Part shown: in pieces, positions 1 through 7,788 of the stretch | How positions within the stretch are numbered: position 1 is the first letter of the stretch | How the letters are laid out: each line of letters opens with the position of its first letter | Assembly (NCBI GenBank): GCA_937890875.1 | Contig: CALAEB010000346.1 | Span: forward strand, 1 to 10,216 | From: an uncultured Anaerolineaceae bacterium | GTDB lineage: Bacteria > Chloroflexota > Anaerolineae > Anaerolineales > Anaerolineaceae | Direction: 5' to 3' | DNA: 10,216 nucleotides | Notes under the pieces: generated by a model | What the model saw: the letters and a program-made list of their open reading frames with translations, nothing else | Database searches by the model: none | Told to the model about the DNA's origin: nothing | Program-made: the position numbers and the translations under genes

Positions 1-1203
1 GATCTGGTTGAAGGATACAAACAGGTCGAATTAGGCGAAACTACAGACCTTTCCGGTGTGAAAGTCATCGATGATAAAACTCTTGAGGTCACGCTGACAG
101 CTCCCGATCCGGTTTTTATCAATCGAATCGCTACTCATTTGCTGCCGGTCATCAAAGCTTCTGAAGTTATTGGCGATGACGGACGCGAGAAAGAACTCTG
201 GTATACCCCGGAAAAAGGTGTTGTTGTTTCCGGTCCGTTTATGCCTTCCGCAATGGATGTGAACGTCGGGCATTATACATTTGTCCGGAATCCCAATTGG
301 TTCGGCGAAACCCCGAAATTGGATGGCTTGGATATTGTCACCGTTGAAGACGCACAGACCCGAACGGTCATGCTTCTGAATGGTGAAGTGGATGTTGCGC
401 ACGGTTTATCACTGCCGACCACATACGATGAATTAGGTGGCGGCTTTGTGGGAACTGATGAACCTGCGACGCTCGTATTTCAGTATTTCTGGATTAACAC
501 CAGTGTTCCGCCGACCGATGATATCAATTGTCGTAAAGCGTTGATTATGTCAATCAATGTGGAAGAAATGTTTGCTCTATCACACCCGCATGGTCCTGGC
601 CAGGTAGCTGCCTCTCTCCTTCAGACGATCTCGGAAGATTCCAAATTACCGTATTCCTATGATCCGGAAGGCGCAAAAGCAGCCTTTGAACAGTGCTCCT
701 ATAAAGACGCCGTGCCCCGGTTGATCCTGGCGGGGATTAACAGCCCACAGGCAGAGCTGGCTGGACAATATATCGCCGAACAATGGCGGCAGCTCTTAGG
801 TATCACCGAAGTTGAGTTAAACGAAAAATGGGACGCTTTGGCGAAAGCAGACCAGGGAAAAGTCCAGATCTTCCGCGACGACGCCGGAACACGTTTCCCG
901 GATCCGGTTTCGGTTCTGCAATCAACCGTTTATTCAGAATCCGGAAATGCGAAAGTGAAGATGGGTAATTATAAAAACGAAGAAGCCGACAAACTGATCG
1001 AAGATGCGGCGACAAAATTCCCGACTGATCCCGCTCGCTTGGAATTAGCGTTAGAAGCTGAAAAACTGGTCCTAGATGATTATACTTTCATCCCCTGGTA
1101 TTACGAAGGCCCGATGATGAACGCCATGCCCCAGGTCGTTGGCTGGCATAAGAATCTGGACTGGATGGTCCCGGATCCATGGAATGTTGATGTTGTTCGG
1201 TAA
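1..1203 (+). CDS. Extracellular solute-binding protein of a Dpp/Opp-type ABC importer (SBP_bac_5), 5'-truncated by the window
   Basis: This is the substrate-capturing component of a peptide/nickel/oligosaccharide-class ABC importer, expected outside the membrane as a lipoprotein or secreted protein. The frame is already open at base 1 and the gene starts upstream, so the signal peptide is not visible; the GTG at 58 is internal. The 400 visible codons carry the family pattern: TTDLSGVKVIDDKTLEVTL near visible residues 14-32, a central FQYFWINTSVPP stretch with a nearby RKALIMSIN segment, and the C-terminal FIPWYYEGP and DPWNVDVVR segments. The family binds peptides, but also oligosaccharides, opines, glutathione and nickel, so the ligand cannot be read from sequence. 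The gene is followed by a 226-bp gap with a hairpin, then by the permease genes. Neighbouring sugar-acid enzymes favour a carbohydrate-derived ligand, which is inference. Confidence 0.9.
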   Translation, partial: DLVEGYKQVELGETTDLSGVKVIDDKTLEVTLTAPDPVFINRIATHLLPVIKASEVIGDDGREKELWYTPEKGVVVSGPFMPSAMDVNVGHYTFVRNPNWFGETPKLDGLDIVTVEDAQTRTVMLLNGEVDVAHGLSLPTTYDELGGGFVGTDEPATLVFQYFWINTSVPPTDDINCRKALIMSINVEEMFALSHPHGPGQVAASLLQTISEDSKLPYSYDPEGAKAAFEQCSYKDAVPRLILAGINSPQAELAGQYIAEQWRQLLGITEVELNEKWDALAKADQGKVQIFRDDAGTRFPDPVSVLQSTVYSESGNAKVKMGNYKNEEADKLIEDAATKFPTDPARLELALEAEKLVLDDYTFIPWYYEGPMMNAMPQVVGWHKNLDWMVPDPWNVDVVR

Positions 1204-1429
1204 GATTTAGGAAAGATTTGACGGTCATGTGGCCGACTCAATCTCAGGGTTGGTCACATGATCTTGATGAATGAAGAGAGCACAACTTTTTTTACGCTTT
1301 GCAGAGAAGAAGAATAAAGAACGACGAAGAAAACTCCATGTTTTGAAGGTTCAGAAAAAATCAGAATATGTTTACCGAAGTTTATTAAAAGTGTTTTGTT
1401 TTTGATTTTATATATTTAAGGGAATCGTT
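1204..1429 (+). other. Intergenic gap between binding protein and permease genes
   Basis: This 226-bp stretch is the largest gap inside the operon. It holds the hairpin at 1223-1263, a purine-rich middle part, and a very AT-rich segment at about 1381-1417 just before the permease gene. The ribosome binding site AAGGGA (1418-1423) lies six bases before the ATG at 1430. The AT-rich segment could hold a secondary promoter, with TATATT at 1411-1416 as a -10-like element, but I find no well-spaced -35 partner. No convincing gene is present. Confidence 0.5.
1223..1263 (+). promoter_or_regulatory. Intercistronic hairpin downstream of the binding-protein gene
   Basis: Arms TCATGTGGCCGACT (1225-1238) and GGTTGGTCACATGA (1248-1261) pair over 14 positions with three G-U wobbles around a 9-nt loop. 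Two more pairs (one wobble) extend it to 1223-1263. No T-run follows directly; the nearest, seven T at 1287-1293, is 23 bases away, so it is not a canonical intrinsic terminator. It begins 20 bases after the binding-protein stop codon. Such hairpins often stabilise the upstream message or partly attenuate readthrough, giving more binding protein than permease. That role is inferred. Confidence 0.6.
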
Positions 1430-2389
1430 ATGCCAAAATATATCTTATTACGCATCGCCAGATGGATACCGGGAGTGATATTGCTATTGCTTTTTGTGTA
1501 TGCTTTGATGTTCTATGGAGCTGGCGACCCGGTCAGGTTAATGTTTCTGAAAGAACCGGGCGATGTAGCCTGGGACACGGAACGGATGAATGCGATTCGG
1601 GAAGAACTTGGCTTGAATCGGAGTTTTCTCGTTCAATTCGGTGAATATATTGGGAAAGTATTCAAAGGAGATTTGGGAAACTCGCTGGTGCAGCGCAGAT
1701 CGGTCAACGACATGATCAAAAGCACCTTTCCGGTGACACTTCAAATTGCCTTAGCAGCGGCATTTCTGGTAGGGCTATTTGGAATCCCATTAGGAATTAT
1801 TGCCGCGTTGAATCAAAATGGGTTTTGGGATAATCTGATCCTGGGTGCGGCTTTATTTGTCTGGTCGATTCCATCTTTTGTTACGGCACCATTGTTAATG
1901 GTTTTATTATGTTTGAATTTCAAGATATTGCCGGTGCCTTATGGCTGGAAAGGGGTATTTACGGTCAATGCGATTTTGCCGCTTTTTGTCGCTTCATTTC
2001 GTCCGATGGCTTTGGTAATCCGCCAAACACGCACAGGCGTCATCTCAGTTCTCTCAGAAGATTACATTCGAACTGCGAAGGCGAAAGGACTGTCCGGTTT
2101 CACAATCGTCGTCAAACATGCCCTTCGTCCTGTCTTGACGCCAGTGGTCACTCAATTGGGCATCGTGTTTTCAAACCTGATCTCCGGCTCCCTTTTCATT
2201 GAGATCATCTTCGGAATCCCCGGCATTGGACGATTAATGAAAAGCAGCATTGTCGATTCTGATTATTCAGCGTTGATGGGATGTGTTTTGGTCATTTTAG
2301 CAGTTATCACATTAATCAATCTTATTATCGATATCATTTATCCATTATTAGATCCGCGATTACGTGCGCAACAAGTCAGGGAGAAATAG
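1430..2389 (+). CDS. ABC transporter permease, DppB/OppB-type
   Basis: One of the two membrane subunits of the importer (BPD_transp_1 fold). At 319 residues it has normal length. A first membrane helix lies at about residues 11-30 and is followed by an extracytoplasmic stretch with ELGLNRSFLVQFGEY (59-73) and DLGNSL (81-86), typical of DppB. Further helices lie near 103-127, 137-161, 178-198, 238-262 and 283-306. The cytoplasmic EAA coupling loop is DYIRTAKAKGLSGFTIVVKH (211-230), which docks on the ATPases. FGIPGIG (261-267) and the C-terminal YPLLDPRLR (304-312) are hallmark segments. The ATG at 1430 is set by AAGGGA six bases upstream. The stop is four bases before the start of the second permease gene, indicating co-translation. 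The family is clear; the transported solute is not. Confidence 0.93.
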   Translation: MPKYILLRIARWIPGVILLLLFVYALMFYGAGDPVRLMFLKEPGDVAWDTERMNAIREELGLNRSFLVQFGEYIGKVFKGDLGNSLVQRRSVNDMIKSTFPVTLQIALAAAFLVGLFGIPLGIIAALNQNGFWDNLILGAALFVWSIPSFVTAPLLMVLLCLNFKILPVPYGWKGVFTVNAILPLFVASFRPMALVIRQTRTGVISVLSEDYIRTAKAKGLSGFTIVVKHALRPVLTPVVTQLGIVFSNLISGSLFIEIIFGIPGIGRLMKSSIVDSDYSALMGCVLVILAVITLINLIIDIIYPLLDPRLRAQQVREK

Positions 2390-2393
2390 GTCT

Positions 2394-3380
2394 ATGACGC
2401 TGAATACCGAAATGCAAATGCCGCCCACCCAAATCAATCCGTTGGAAGAAGACACAAACACAAAACCTTTTTCCATTTGGCAGGATTCTTTCGGCAGGAT
2501 GATGAAGAATAAACTTGTGGTGATTTCTCTTGTGCTGATTATTATTCTATTATTTATGGCGATCTTCGGGCCTTATATTACCCCCTATGACTACTTGGCG
2601 CAGGATTTGACCAAACGAAATGAAAGTCCATCGGCCATGCATTGGCTGGGGACCGATCAGCTTGGACGGGATGTCTTCAGCAGAGTGATCTACGGCGCGA
2701 GAACAGCTTCCTTGGTAAGTTTGTTAGTCGTCTTTCTCTCCAGTTTGATTGGCCTCGTCGTGGGTTCCATCGCCGGATATGTCGGCGGTAAAGTGGATTT
2801 CGTGCTGATGTGGATTACGGACCTGATCATGGCATTCCCGTATCTGATTCTCGGCGTCGTGATCAGTGTTTCTCTGCGCCCGCCATTGACAGAATGGATG
2901 GAAGATCGGTTCCTCGCAACGGGAAATCCGATCTTCCGGCAGACTAGCTTCGTCGATGTCTTCATCGTCATCATTGTTATCACAAGTACGGCATGGCCTC
3001 CATACGCACGGCTGGTCCGATCTCAGGTGATGATGGTTCGAGGGCAGAACTATGTCACCGCTGCTCGGGCTTTGGGTTTGTCCCAGATGAAGATTGTGCG
3101 GAAATATATCATTCCGAACTCGATTGGACCTGTGATTGTTCAAATGAGCGCTGGTCTTGGTTCGGCAATGTTGACTGAATCTGCGTTAAGTTTCTTGGGG
3201 ATCGGGATTCGTCCTCCGATACCAAGTTGGGGAAACATGATTCAGGATGGCTTGCTTGTTTGGAGAACAGCGCCCCATTTGCTGGTGGCTCCTGCGGTTG
3301 TTTTAGGGTTGATGACAGTCGCGTTCAGCTTTTTGGGTGATGGATTAAATGACGCTTTGAACCCGAAACAATGGAAGTGA
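2394..3380 (+). CDS. ABC transporter permease, DppC/OppC-type
   Basis: Second membrane subunit, 328 residues from the ATG at 2394. A longer GTG start at 2364 would overlap the upstream gene by 26 bases; I prefer 2394 because purine-rich GGGAGAAATAGG lies just before it and the gap after the DppB-like stop is then four bases. A hydrophilic N-terminus leads into the OppC_N region with a first helix at about 40-60. The signature HWLGTDQLGRDVFSR spans 83-97, helices follow, and the EAA coupling loop is at 220-239 (AARALGLSQMKIVRKY). ESALSFLGIG (262-271), PSWG (277-280) and GDGLNDALNP (315-324) close the typical C-terminus. It should form a heterodimeric channel with the preceding permease. The next gene starts one base after its stop. 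Confidence 0.93.
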   Translation: MTLNTEMQMPPTQINPLEEDTNTKPFSIWQDSFGRMMKNKLVVISLVLIIILLFMAIFGPYITPYDYLAQDLTKRNESPSAMHWLGTDQLGRDVFSRVIYGARTASLVSLLVVFLSSLIGLVVGSIAGYVGGKVDFVLMWITDLIMAFPYLILGVVISVSLRPPLTEWMEDRFLATGNPIFRQTSFVDVFIVIIVITSTAWPPYARLVRSQVMMVRGQNYVTAARALGLSQMKIVRKYIIPNSIGPVIVQMSAGLGSAMLTESALSFLGIGIRPPIPSWGNMIQDGLLVWRTAPHLLVAPAVVLGLMTVAFSFLGDGLNDALNPKQWK

Positions 3381-3381
3381 G

Positions 3382-4365
3382 ATGATATCGATGAATGATT
3401 ACTTGCTGAATGTAAAAGAATTACAGACCCGATTCCATTCCAGAAATCGTTATATATACGCGGTCAATAAAGTGTCGTTTGCCCTGAAAAAGGGAGAAAC
3501 GCTCGGTGTTGTGGGAGAGAGCGGCTGCGGAAAATCGGTTTCGATGATGAGCATGTTGAAGTTGCTTCCGAATTCGGCGGAAATTGTCAATGGACAAGCC
3601 CTTTTCAATGGACAGGACCTGATCCAGATGAATGGAAAACAGATTCAAAAAGTCCGGGGAAGTCAGGTCAGTATGATTTTTCAGGATCCCATGACCTCGT
3701 TTAATCCGGTTTTAACGCTGGGCGACCAACTGACCGAACCGTTGATTGTTCACCGGAAAGTGTCGAAAAAAGAAGCGACTGACCGTGTCACAGAACTATT
3801 ACATGTGGTCGGTATTGCTGATCCTGCCTCGCGAATCAAGGATTATCCCCATCAATTTTCCGGAGGAATGCGGCAGCGTGCTATGATTGCCATGGCTTTG
3901 GCTTGTGACCCTGCGGTCGTGATCGCTGATGAGCCGACGACAGCTTTGGACGTGACCATTCAGGCACAAATTCTTCAGCTGGTGAAAAAGTTGCGTGCCA
4001 ACATGGGGCTGTCAATTATCTGGATTACGCATGACCTGAGCCTTGTTGCCGGCTTAGCGGATAGAATTATTGTGATGTATGGCGGACGTGTGGTGGAAGA
4101 AGCCACGACGGAGGATTTGTTCGATCATCCACTTCATCCATACACCCGCGGTTTATTAATGTCTCTACCTGCTTTTCAAACAGAAAATATGTTCAGGCGT
4201 CTGAGCTCAATTCCGGGGTCGCCTCCGGATTTGAAGGAATATCCGAATTTCTGCCCGTTTTATCCTCGTTGCAATCATAGAATAAGCGTGTGTTCTCAAT
4301 CCCTTCCGGAGTTAAAGGAAATTTCTTCTGAACATTCTGTTGCTTGTTTCATGGACAATTTCTAA
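3382..4365 (+). CDS. ABC transporter ATP-binding protein, DppD/OppD-type
   Basis: First of two ATPases powering the importer from the cytoplasmic face. In 327 residues it shows Walker A GESGCGKS (45-52), Q-loop Q101 in [11 protein letters not shown], signature FSGGM (159-163), Walker B VVIADEP (179-185) with the D-loop ALD, and switch histidine H217 in ITHDLS. The C-terminal oligopeptide-transporter extension contains HPYTRGLL and four cysteines (C291, C297, C304, C322) in the CPFYPRC pattern. In related mycobacterial Opp ATPases this pattern holds an iron-sulfur cluster; presence here is inferred. The ATG at 3382 is one base after the previous stop, with GGAAGTGAG as ribosome site; an in-frame ATG at 3391 is an alternative. 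Both catalytic half-sites look complete. Confidence 0.94.
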   Translation: MISMNDYLLNVKELQTRFHSRNRYIYAVNKVSFALKKGETLGVVGESGCGKSVSMMSMLKLLPNSAEIVNGQALFNGQDLIQMNGKQIQKVRGSQVSMIFQDPMTSFNPVLTLGDQLTEPLIVHRKVSKKEATDRVTELLHVVGIADPASRIKDYPHQFSGGMRQRAMIAMALACDPAVVIADEPTTALDVTIQAQILQLVKKLRANMGLSIIWITHDLSLVAGLADRIIVMYGGRVVEEATTEDLFDHPLHPYTRGLLMSLPAFQTENMFRRLSSIPGSPPDLKEYPNFCPFYPRCNHRISVCSQSLPELKEISSEHSVACFMDNF

Positions 4366-4378
4366 AAGGAAACGAAAA

Positions 4379-5362
4379 ATGATAGAGAGAAAAACTATCT
4401 TAACGGTTGAGAATTTATATAAACAATTTCAGGTTCGCCTCGGAGCATTCGGTGAAAATAAAGGAACTGTCCATGCGGTCGATGGAGTGGATTTTGATAT
4501 TCTGAGGGGCGAGACGCTTGGTTTAGTGGGAGAAAGCGGATGCGGAAAATCCACGGTCGGGTATACGATTTTACAGTTGTATCGGGCGACCTCCGGCAAA
4601 ATCTGGTATGACGGGAAAGATCTGACCCAATTATCCGATAAGCAATTGCGTCCGCTGCGCCAGAAAATACAAATGATTTTTCAGGACCCTTATTCGACGT
4701 TGAATCCCAGAATGACCATCGGCGAGGCGTTGGCTGAACCTATTTTGGAGCATCAGACAGTCCCCGAAAAAGAGGTAATTCCGCGTGTTGTAGAGCTTCT
4801 GGGCGATGCTGGATTGTCCTCAAAATGTATGGATCGGTATCCGCATGAATTTTCCGGTGGACAAAGACAGCGTATATGTATTGTGCGAGCCCTTGCCTGT
4901 AATCCGGAGTTCATCGTGTGTGATGAGCCGATTTCTGCGCTCGATGTTTCTGTGCAGGCGCAGATCATTAATTTGTTGCAGGATCTCCAGGAAAAATACA
5001 ATCTGACCTATCTGTTCATCGCGCATGACTTATCTGTCGTCAAGCACATCAGTAACCGGGTCGCGGTCATGTATTTAGGAAAGATGGCGGAATTGGGACC
5101 GAAAGATCTCATTTTCAATAACCCCATGCATCCTTATACAAAAGCTTTGTTACAAGCGATTCCGATTCCGAACCCTCATATTGAGAAGAGCAGGACGCGA
5201 GAACTGTTGACCGGTGATATTCCATCCGCGCTTAATCCGCCAGCAGGCTGTCATTTCCATACCCGTTGCTCCCATGCGACGGATCTTTGCAGTCAGGAGA
5301 CTCCGAGATGGAAGCAACTTCCAGACGGACGAATGATCGCCTGTCACCTGGCGGTTGAATAA
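4379..5362 (+). CDS. ABC transporter ATP-binding protein, DppF/OppF-type
   Basis: Second ATPase, 327 residues from the ATG at 4379. AAGGA (4366-4370), overlapping the end of the preceding gene, lies eight bases upstream and decides this start over a TTG at 4340 that would overlap that gene. Motifs are Walker A GESGCGKS (51-58), Q102 in IFQDPYSTLNP, signature FSGGQ (158-162), Walker B FIVCDEP (178-184), the D-loop ALD and H216 in IAHDLS. IFQDPYSTLNPRMT and the FSGGQRQRI signature are typical of DppF rather than DppD. A C-terminal extension has HPYTKALL and cysteines C291, C297, C304 and C322, the same positions as in its partner. It should form the heterodimeric motor with the DppD-like protein. 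Twelve bases separate it from the dehydrogenase gene. Confidence 0.94.
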   Translation: MIERKTILTVENLYKQFQVRLGAFGENKGTVHAVDGVDFDILRGETLGLVGESGCGKSTVGYTILQLYRATSGKIWYDGKDLTQLSDKQLRPLRQKIQMIFQDPYSTLNPRMTIGEALAEPILEHQTVPEKEVIPRVVELLGDAGLSSKCMDRYPHEFSGGQRQRICIVRALACNPEFIVCDEPISALDVSVQAQIINLLQDLQEKYNLTYLFIAHDLSVVKHISNRVAVMYLGKMAELGPKDLIFNNPMHPYTKALLQAIPIPNPHIEKSRTRELLTGDIPSALNPPAGCHFHTRCSHATDLCSQETPRWKQLPDGRMIACHLAVE

Positions 5363-5374
5363 GAAATAGAGGGG

Positions 5375-6517
5375 ATGATGAGTTTATATTTTTCACATTT
5401 CACACCGAAGATTATTTTTGGCAATGATTGTTCGAATGAAGTCGGGTCCCATGTGACCGCATTAGGCGGAAAGAAAGTTTTATTGGTTGTGGATCCGTTT
5501 ATGACCAAAGGAGATATGTTGTCTCCGGTTCTGGATTCCCTCAGGAAAGAATCGATTGCCGTCGAGATCTTTTCTGAGGTAGAACCGGAACCTTCCTTGC
5601 GATGTATTCGGAATTCGGTGAGTTCCGCACGTTTATTGGATTGTGACTTTGTGATCGGTTTAGGCGGAGGCAGCGCAATGGATGTTGCCAAAACGACCGC
5701 TGCCATGCTCAAGCATGAGGGAGATATTGTAGAATATCTCGGCGCGAATAAATTTACGAAGTCCGGGACTCCAACAATCTTAATGCCGACCACTGCCGGC
5801 ACAGGTTCGGAATTGGGGCGAGGTGCACTCTTCTATGTTGAGGAACGTCGAACAAAAGAATCCATTTTTTCAGATTTCATGCTGACGAATCTCGCCATGA
5901 TTGATCCGAAATGGACGTTAACCTGTCCGGCTTCGGTGACCGCGTCCTCTGGAATGGACGCTTTATCGCACGCGATGGAATCGTACACTAATAAATTCGC
6001 GACCCCCATTTCGATGGCCGTGGCAGAAAAAGCGATCGCGTTGTTGACGAAATGGCTGCCGGTGGCTGTCAATGACGGCACAAATCTCGTCGGCAGGGAA
6101 CAGACTGCCTTGGGCGCGATGTTTGCCAGTATCGCTCTGGCGAATGCGAATACCCATGCTGTCCACGCCTTGGCTTATCCCTTGCAGGGTGCCAATCGGA
6201 TTCCCCATGGAGTAGCAAATTCCGTTATGATGCCTTTTGTTTTTGAGGCGATCAGTGACAGCGCTTCGGACCGATTTGAGAGAATAGCTGAGATTATGGA
6301 GATTGACACGCAAAACGATTCCGTTTCTCAGGCGCTTTTCCGATTGTCGAAAGAAATCCATCTGCCGGAGACAATCCATGCGCTTGGGGTGGAATTTGAC
6401 CAGATCCCGTCATTCACAACCCATGCGCATCAGAATCGTCGGCTGATGAATAATTGTCCGAAAGACTTGAGTGAGGATCAAATTAGGACAATCTTTATGA
6501 GGGCAATGGGGAATTGA
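5375..6517 (+). CDS. Iron-containing (group III) alcohol dehydrogenase
   Basis: A cytoplasmic NAD(P)-dependent dehydrogenase or aldehyde reductase of the Fe-ADH superfamily, 380 residues, standard length. The nucleotide-binding motif GGGSAMDVAK spans 97-106, and GTGSELGRGALFY follows at 142-154. Predicted metal ligands are D195, H199 (SGMDALSHA), H264 and H278 (HALAYPLQGANRIPHG), all present. The residue after GTGSE-L is glycine, not the more common threonine, which marks a subset of the family. Two tandem ATGs exist (5375 and 5378). The AGAGGGG just upstream abuts the first, so the second may be the real start. Position after the transporter and before an acid-sugar kinase suggests it oxidises a hydroxy acid or reduces a cleavage aldehyde such as lactaldehyde or glycolaldehyde. 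Maleylacetate reductase or a FucO-like role cannot be excluded. Confidence 0.92.
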   Translation: MMSLYFSHFTPKIIFGNDCSNEVGSHVTALGGKKVLLVVDPFMTKGDMLSPVLDSLRKESIAVEIFSEVEPEPSLRCIRNSVSSARLLDCDFVIGLGGGSAMDVAKTTAAMLKHEGDIVEYLGANKFTKSGTPTILMPTTAGTGSELGRGALFYVEERRTKESIFSDFMLTNLAMIDPKWTLTCPASVTASSGMDALSHAMESYTNKFATPISMAVAEKAIALLTKWLPVAVNDGTNLVGREQTALGAMFASIALANANTHAVHALAYPLQGANRIPHGVANSVMMPFVFEAISDSASDRFERIAEIMEIDTQNDSVSQALFRLSKEIHLPETIHALGVEFDQIPSFTTHAHQNRRLMNNCPKDLSEDQIRTIFMRAMGN

Positions 6518-6522
6518 ATCCA

Positions 6523-7722
6523 ATGAAAAAATGGGTAATTCTCGCAGATGATTTTACAGGAGCGTTTGATACGGGCGCCCAGTTTGCGTCTACAGGATAC
6601 CAAACTTTTTTAATATTGAATTCCCTGGGAAAAATTGACCGTGAGACCGCTGATGTGATTATTCTTTCTTCCGATAGCCGGGAAGTTCTTCCGTCTGCTG
6701 CAGAAAGCCATGTCAGGAAAATTGTCCGAAACATTCCTGATGAGCGTAGGATATATAAAAAAATAGATTCTGCCCTTCGCGGAAATCTTGAGGATGAAAT
6801 TCTTGCGGTGATGTCCGAATCCGGGTATCAAAAAGCGTTGATCTGTTCCGCGGCTCCATTGCAGGGACGAACCATTTCAGACGGGGTTCTTTTTGTGAAC
6901 GGAGTACCGATCGATCAGACAGATTTTCGAAATGATCCCAAATGCCCCATCAAAAACGCGGCGATCGTCCGATTTTTCGCAAAAAAACAGCCGGCTTTGT
7001 GTGATTTGAGCGTGATTCATCAGGGTGTTGATCCTGTGAAACAATTTGTTGCGGATTGTAATTCAGAATTGATTCTTTGTGATGCTCAAACGGAGGAGGA
7101 CTTGCTGACTCTCGGGCAGGTTTGTGTTGAGGATGAGGCATTGCTCCCGTGCGGTTCGAATGGGTTTGCGAAGGCAATTCGTATAGCCGAGAAACATGGA
7201 GACGGAAACGCAGCTGGAAGCGCCTGTTATCAAGACTGGGGTATGACAGAGGAGTACCAATTAATTCTTTCCGGCAGTGCTCATCCAAAAACCGAAAGGC
7301 AGCTTGCGCTGATGAAAGAAAAGACCCAAACCGGTTTCTTCCCGATCACACCGCAGGATTCCAAAGATGAAAAGCTCGCGGAAATTCTTACCGCGATTGA
7401 ATCCGGAATCCGGACGATTGTCATCACGCAGGCCTCTCGCAGTCTTGATCCTATTTGGCGAAATATAGGCGATTTGATCAGTGAAATCGGAGGTGATTTA
7501 GTCAGGGTAAAGCCTCCTGGAAAAAGTATCATTATTGGTGGACAAACTGCTGCCGCTTTTTTTAAGCAGGTGGATATCGACAGGGTATTTGTCAAAGGTG
7601 AAGTAGAAGCCGGCGTCCCATGGGGAATCATGAAATGTAACGCAAAAGAAATTCAGATTATTTCGAAAGCCGGTTCCTTTGGGAGTGAAGATTTATTGTT
7701 AAAATTGGTTGAGAAATTGTAA
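6523..7722 (+). CDS. Four-carbon acid sugar kinase family protein (DUF1537, OtnK/DtnK-like)
   Basis: ATP-dependent kinase of the family that phosphorylates threonate, erythronate or their 3-oxo derivatives. From the ATG at 6523 it has 399 residues, within the usual range. The N-terminal substrate domain shows ILADDFTGAFDTGAQ (6-20), SSDSRE (49-54), YKKIDSALRGNL (78-89) and the loop APLQGRTISDGVLFVNG (111-127) followed by NDPKCP (137-142). The C-terminal nucleotide domain shows ILSGSAHPKTERQL (248-261), IIIGGQTAAAFF (336-347), VKGEVEAGVP (357-366) and SKAGSFGSEDLL (381-392). All blocks expected for an active enzyme are visible. A TTG at 6514 overlapping the dehydrogenase stop is an alternative start, but GGGG at 6508-6511 fits the ATG better. 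In known pathways the kinase works with PdxA2 or OtnC; neither is here, so the substrate is open. Confidence 0.92.
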   Translation: MKKWVILADDFTGAFDTGAQFASTGYQTFLILNSLGKIDRETADVIILSSDSREVLPSAAESHVRKIVRNIPDERRIYKKIDSALRGNLEDEILAVMSESGYQKALICSAAPLQGRTISDGVLFVNGVPIDQTDFRNDPKCPIKNAAIVRFFAKKQPALCDLSVIHQGVDPVKQFVADCNSELILCDAQTEEDLLTLGQVCVEDEALLPCGSNGFAKAIRIAEKHGDGNAAGSACYQDWGMTEEYQLILSGSAHPKTERQLALMKEKTQTGFFPITPQDSKDEKLAEILTAIESGIRTIVITQASRSLDPIWRNIGDLISEIGGDLVRVKPPGKSIIIGGQTAAAFFKQVDIDRVFVKGEVEAGVPWGIMKCNAKEIQIISKAGSFGSEDLLLKLVEKL

Positions 7723-7746
7723 CAATTGCTTGTTTGGTAAGGCCGA

Positions 7747-7771
7747 AAAAACATAGCAAATTAATGTTTTT
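7747..7771 (+). promoter_or_regulatory. AT-rich inverted repeat ahead of the DeoR-type gene (candidate operator or weak terminator)
   Basis: AAAAACAT (7747-7754) and ATGTTTTT (7764-7771) form a perfect 8-bp inverted repeat around a 9-base spacer, in the only sizeable gap (66 bp) of the catabolic part of the operon, 17 bases before the regulator's ATG. DeoR-family repressors often bind short AT-rich repeats near their own gene, so autoregulation is plausible. The T-rich right arm could instead act as a weak terminator after the kinase gene. The sequence alone does not decide. Confidence 0.45.
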
Positions 7772-7788
7772 ACAAAAGAGAGTTGTGC

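Noticed and set aside
58..60. GTG at 58 as the start of the binding-protein gene
   Set aside because: The frame is open to base 1 and the upstream codons (EGYKQVELGETTDL) match the family, so the gene begins outside the window.
1287..1293. Seven-T run as the tail of a terminator
   Set aside because: It is 23 bases beyond the hairpin, too far for an intrinsic terminator U-tract.
1267..1317. 16-codon frame (MNEESTTFF...) in the gap before the permease gene
   Set aside because: Too short, no convincing ribosome site, and it starts just beyond the hairpin; likely chance.
1330..1344. AAAAC/GTTTT inverted repeat as a second DeoR operator
   Set aside because: Arms are only five bases and the spacer differs from the repeat at 7747-7771; expected by chance in AT-rich DNA.
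2724..3143. 139-codon minus-strand open frame inside the DppC-like gene
   Set aside because: Histidine- and aspartate-rich product typical of the complement of hydrophobic coding sequence; no start context or family.
5344..5802. 152-codon minus-strand open frame over the start of the dehydrogenase gene
   Set aside because: It lies antisense to a strongly supported gene, shows no recognisable domain and is best explained as a shadow of the plus-strand coding pattern.
5963..6379. 138-codon minus-strand open frame inside the dehydrogenase gene
   Set aside because: Antisense shadow of a conserved gene, with low-complexity composition and no family likeness.
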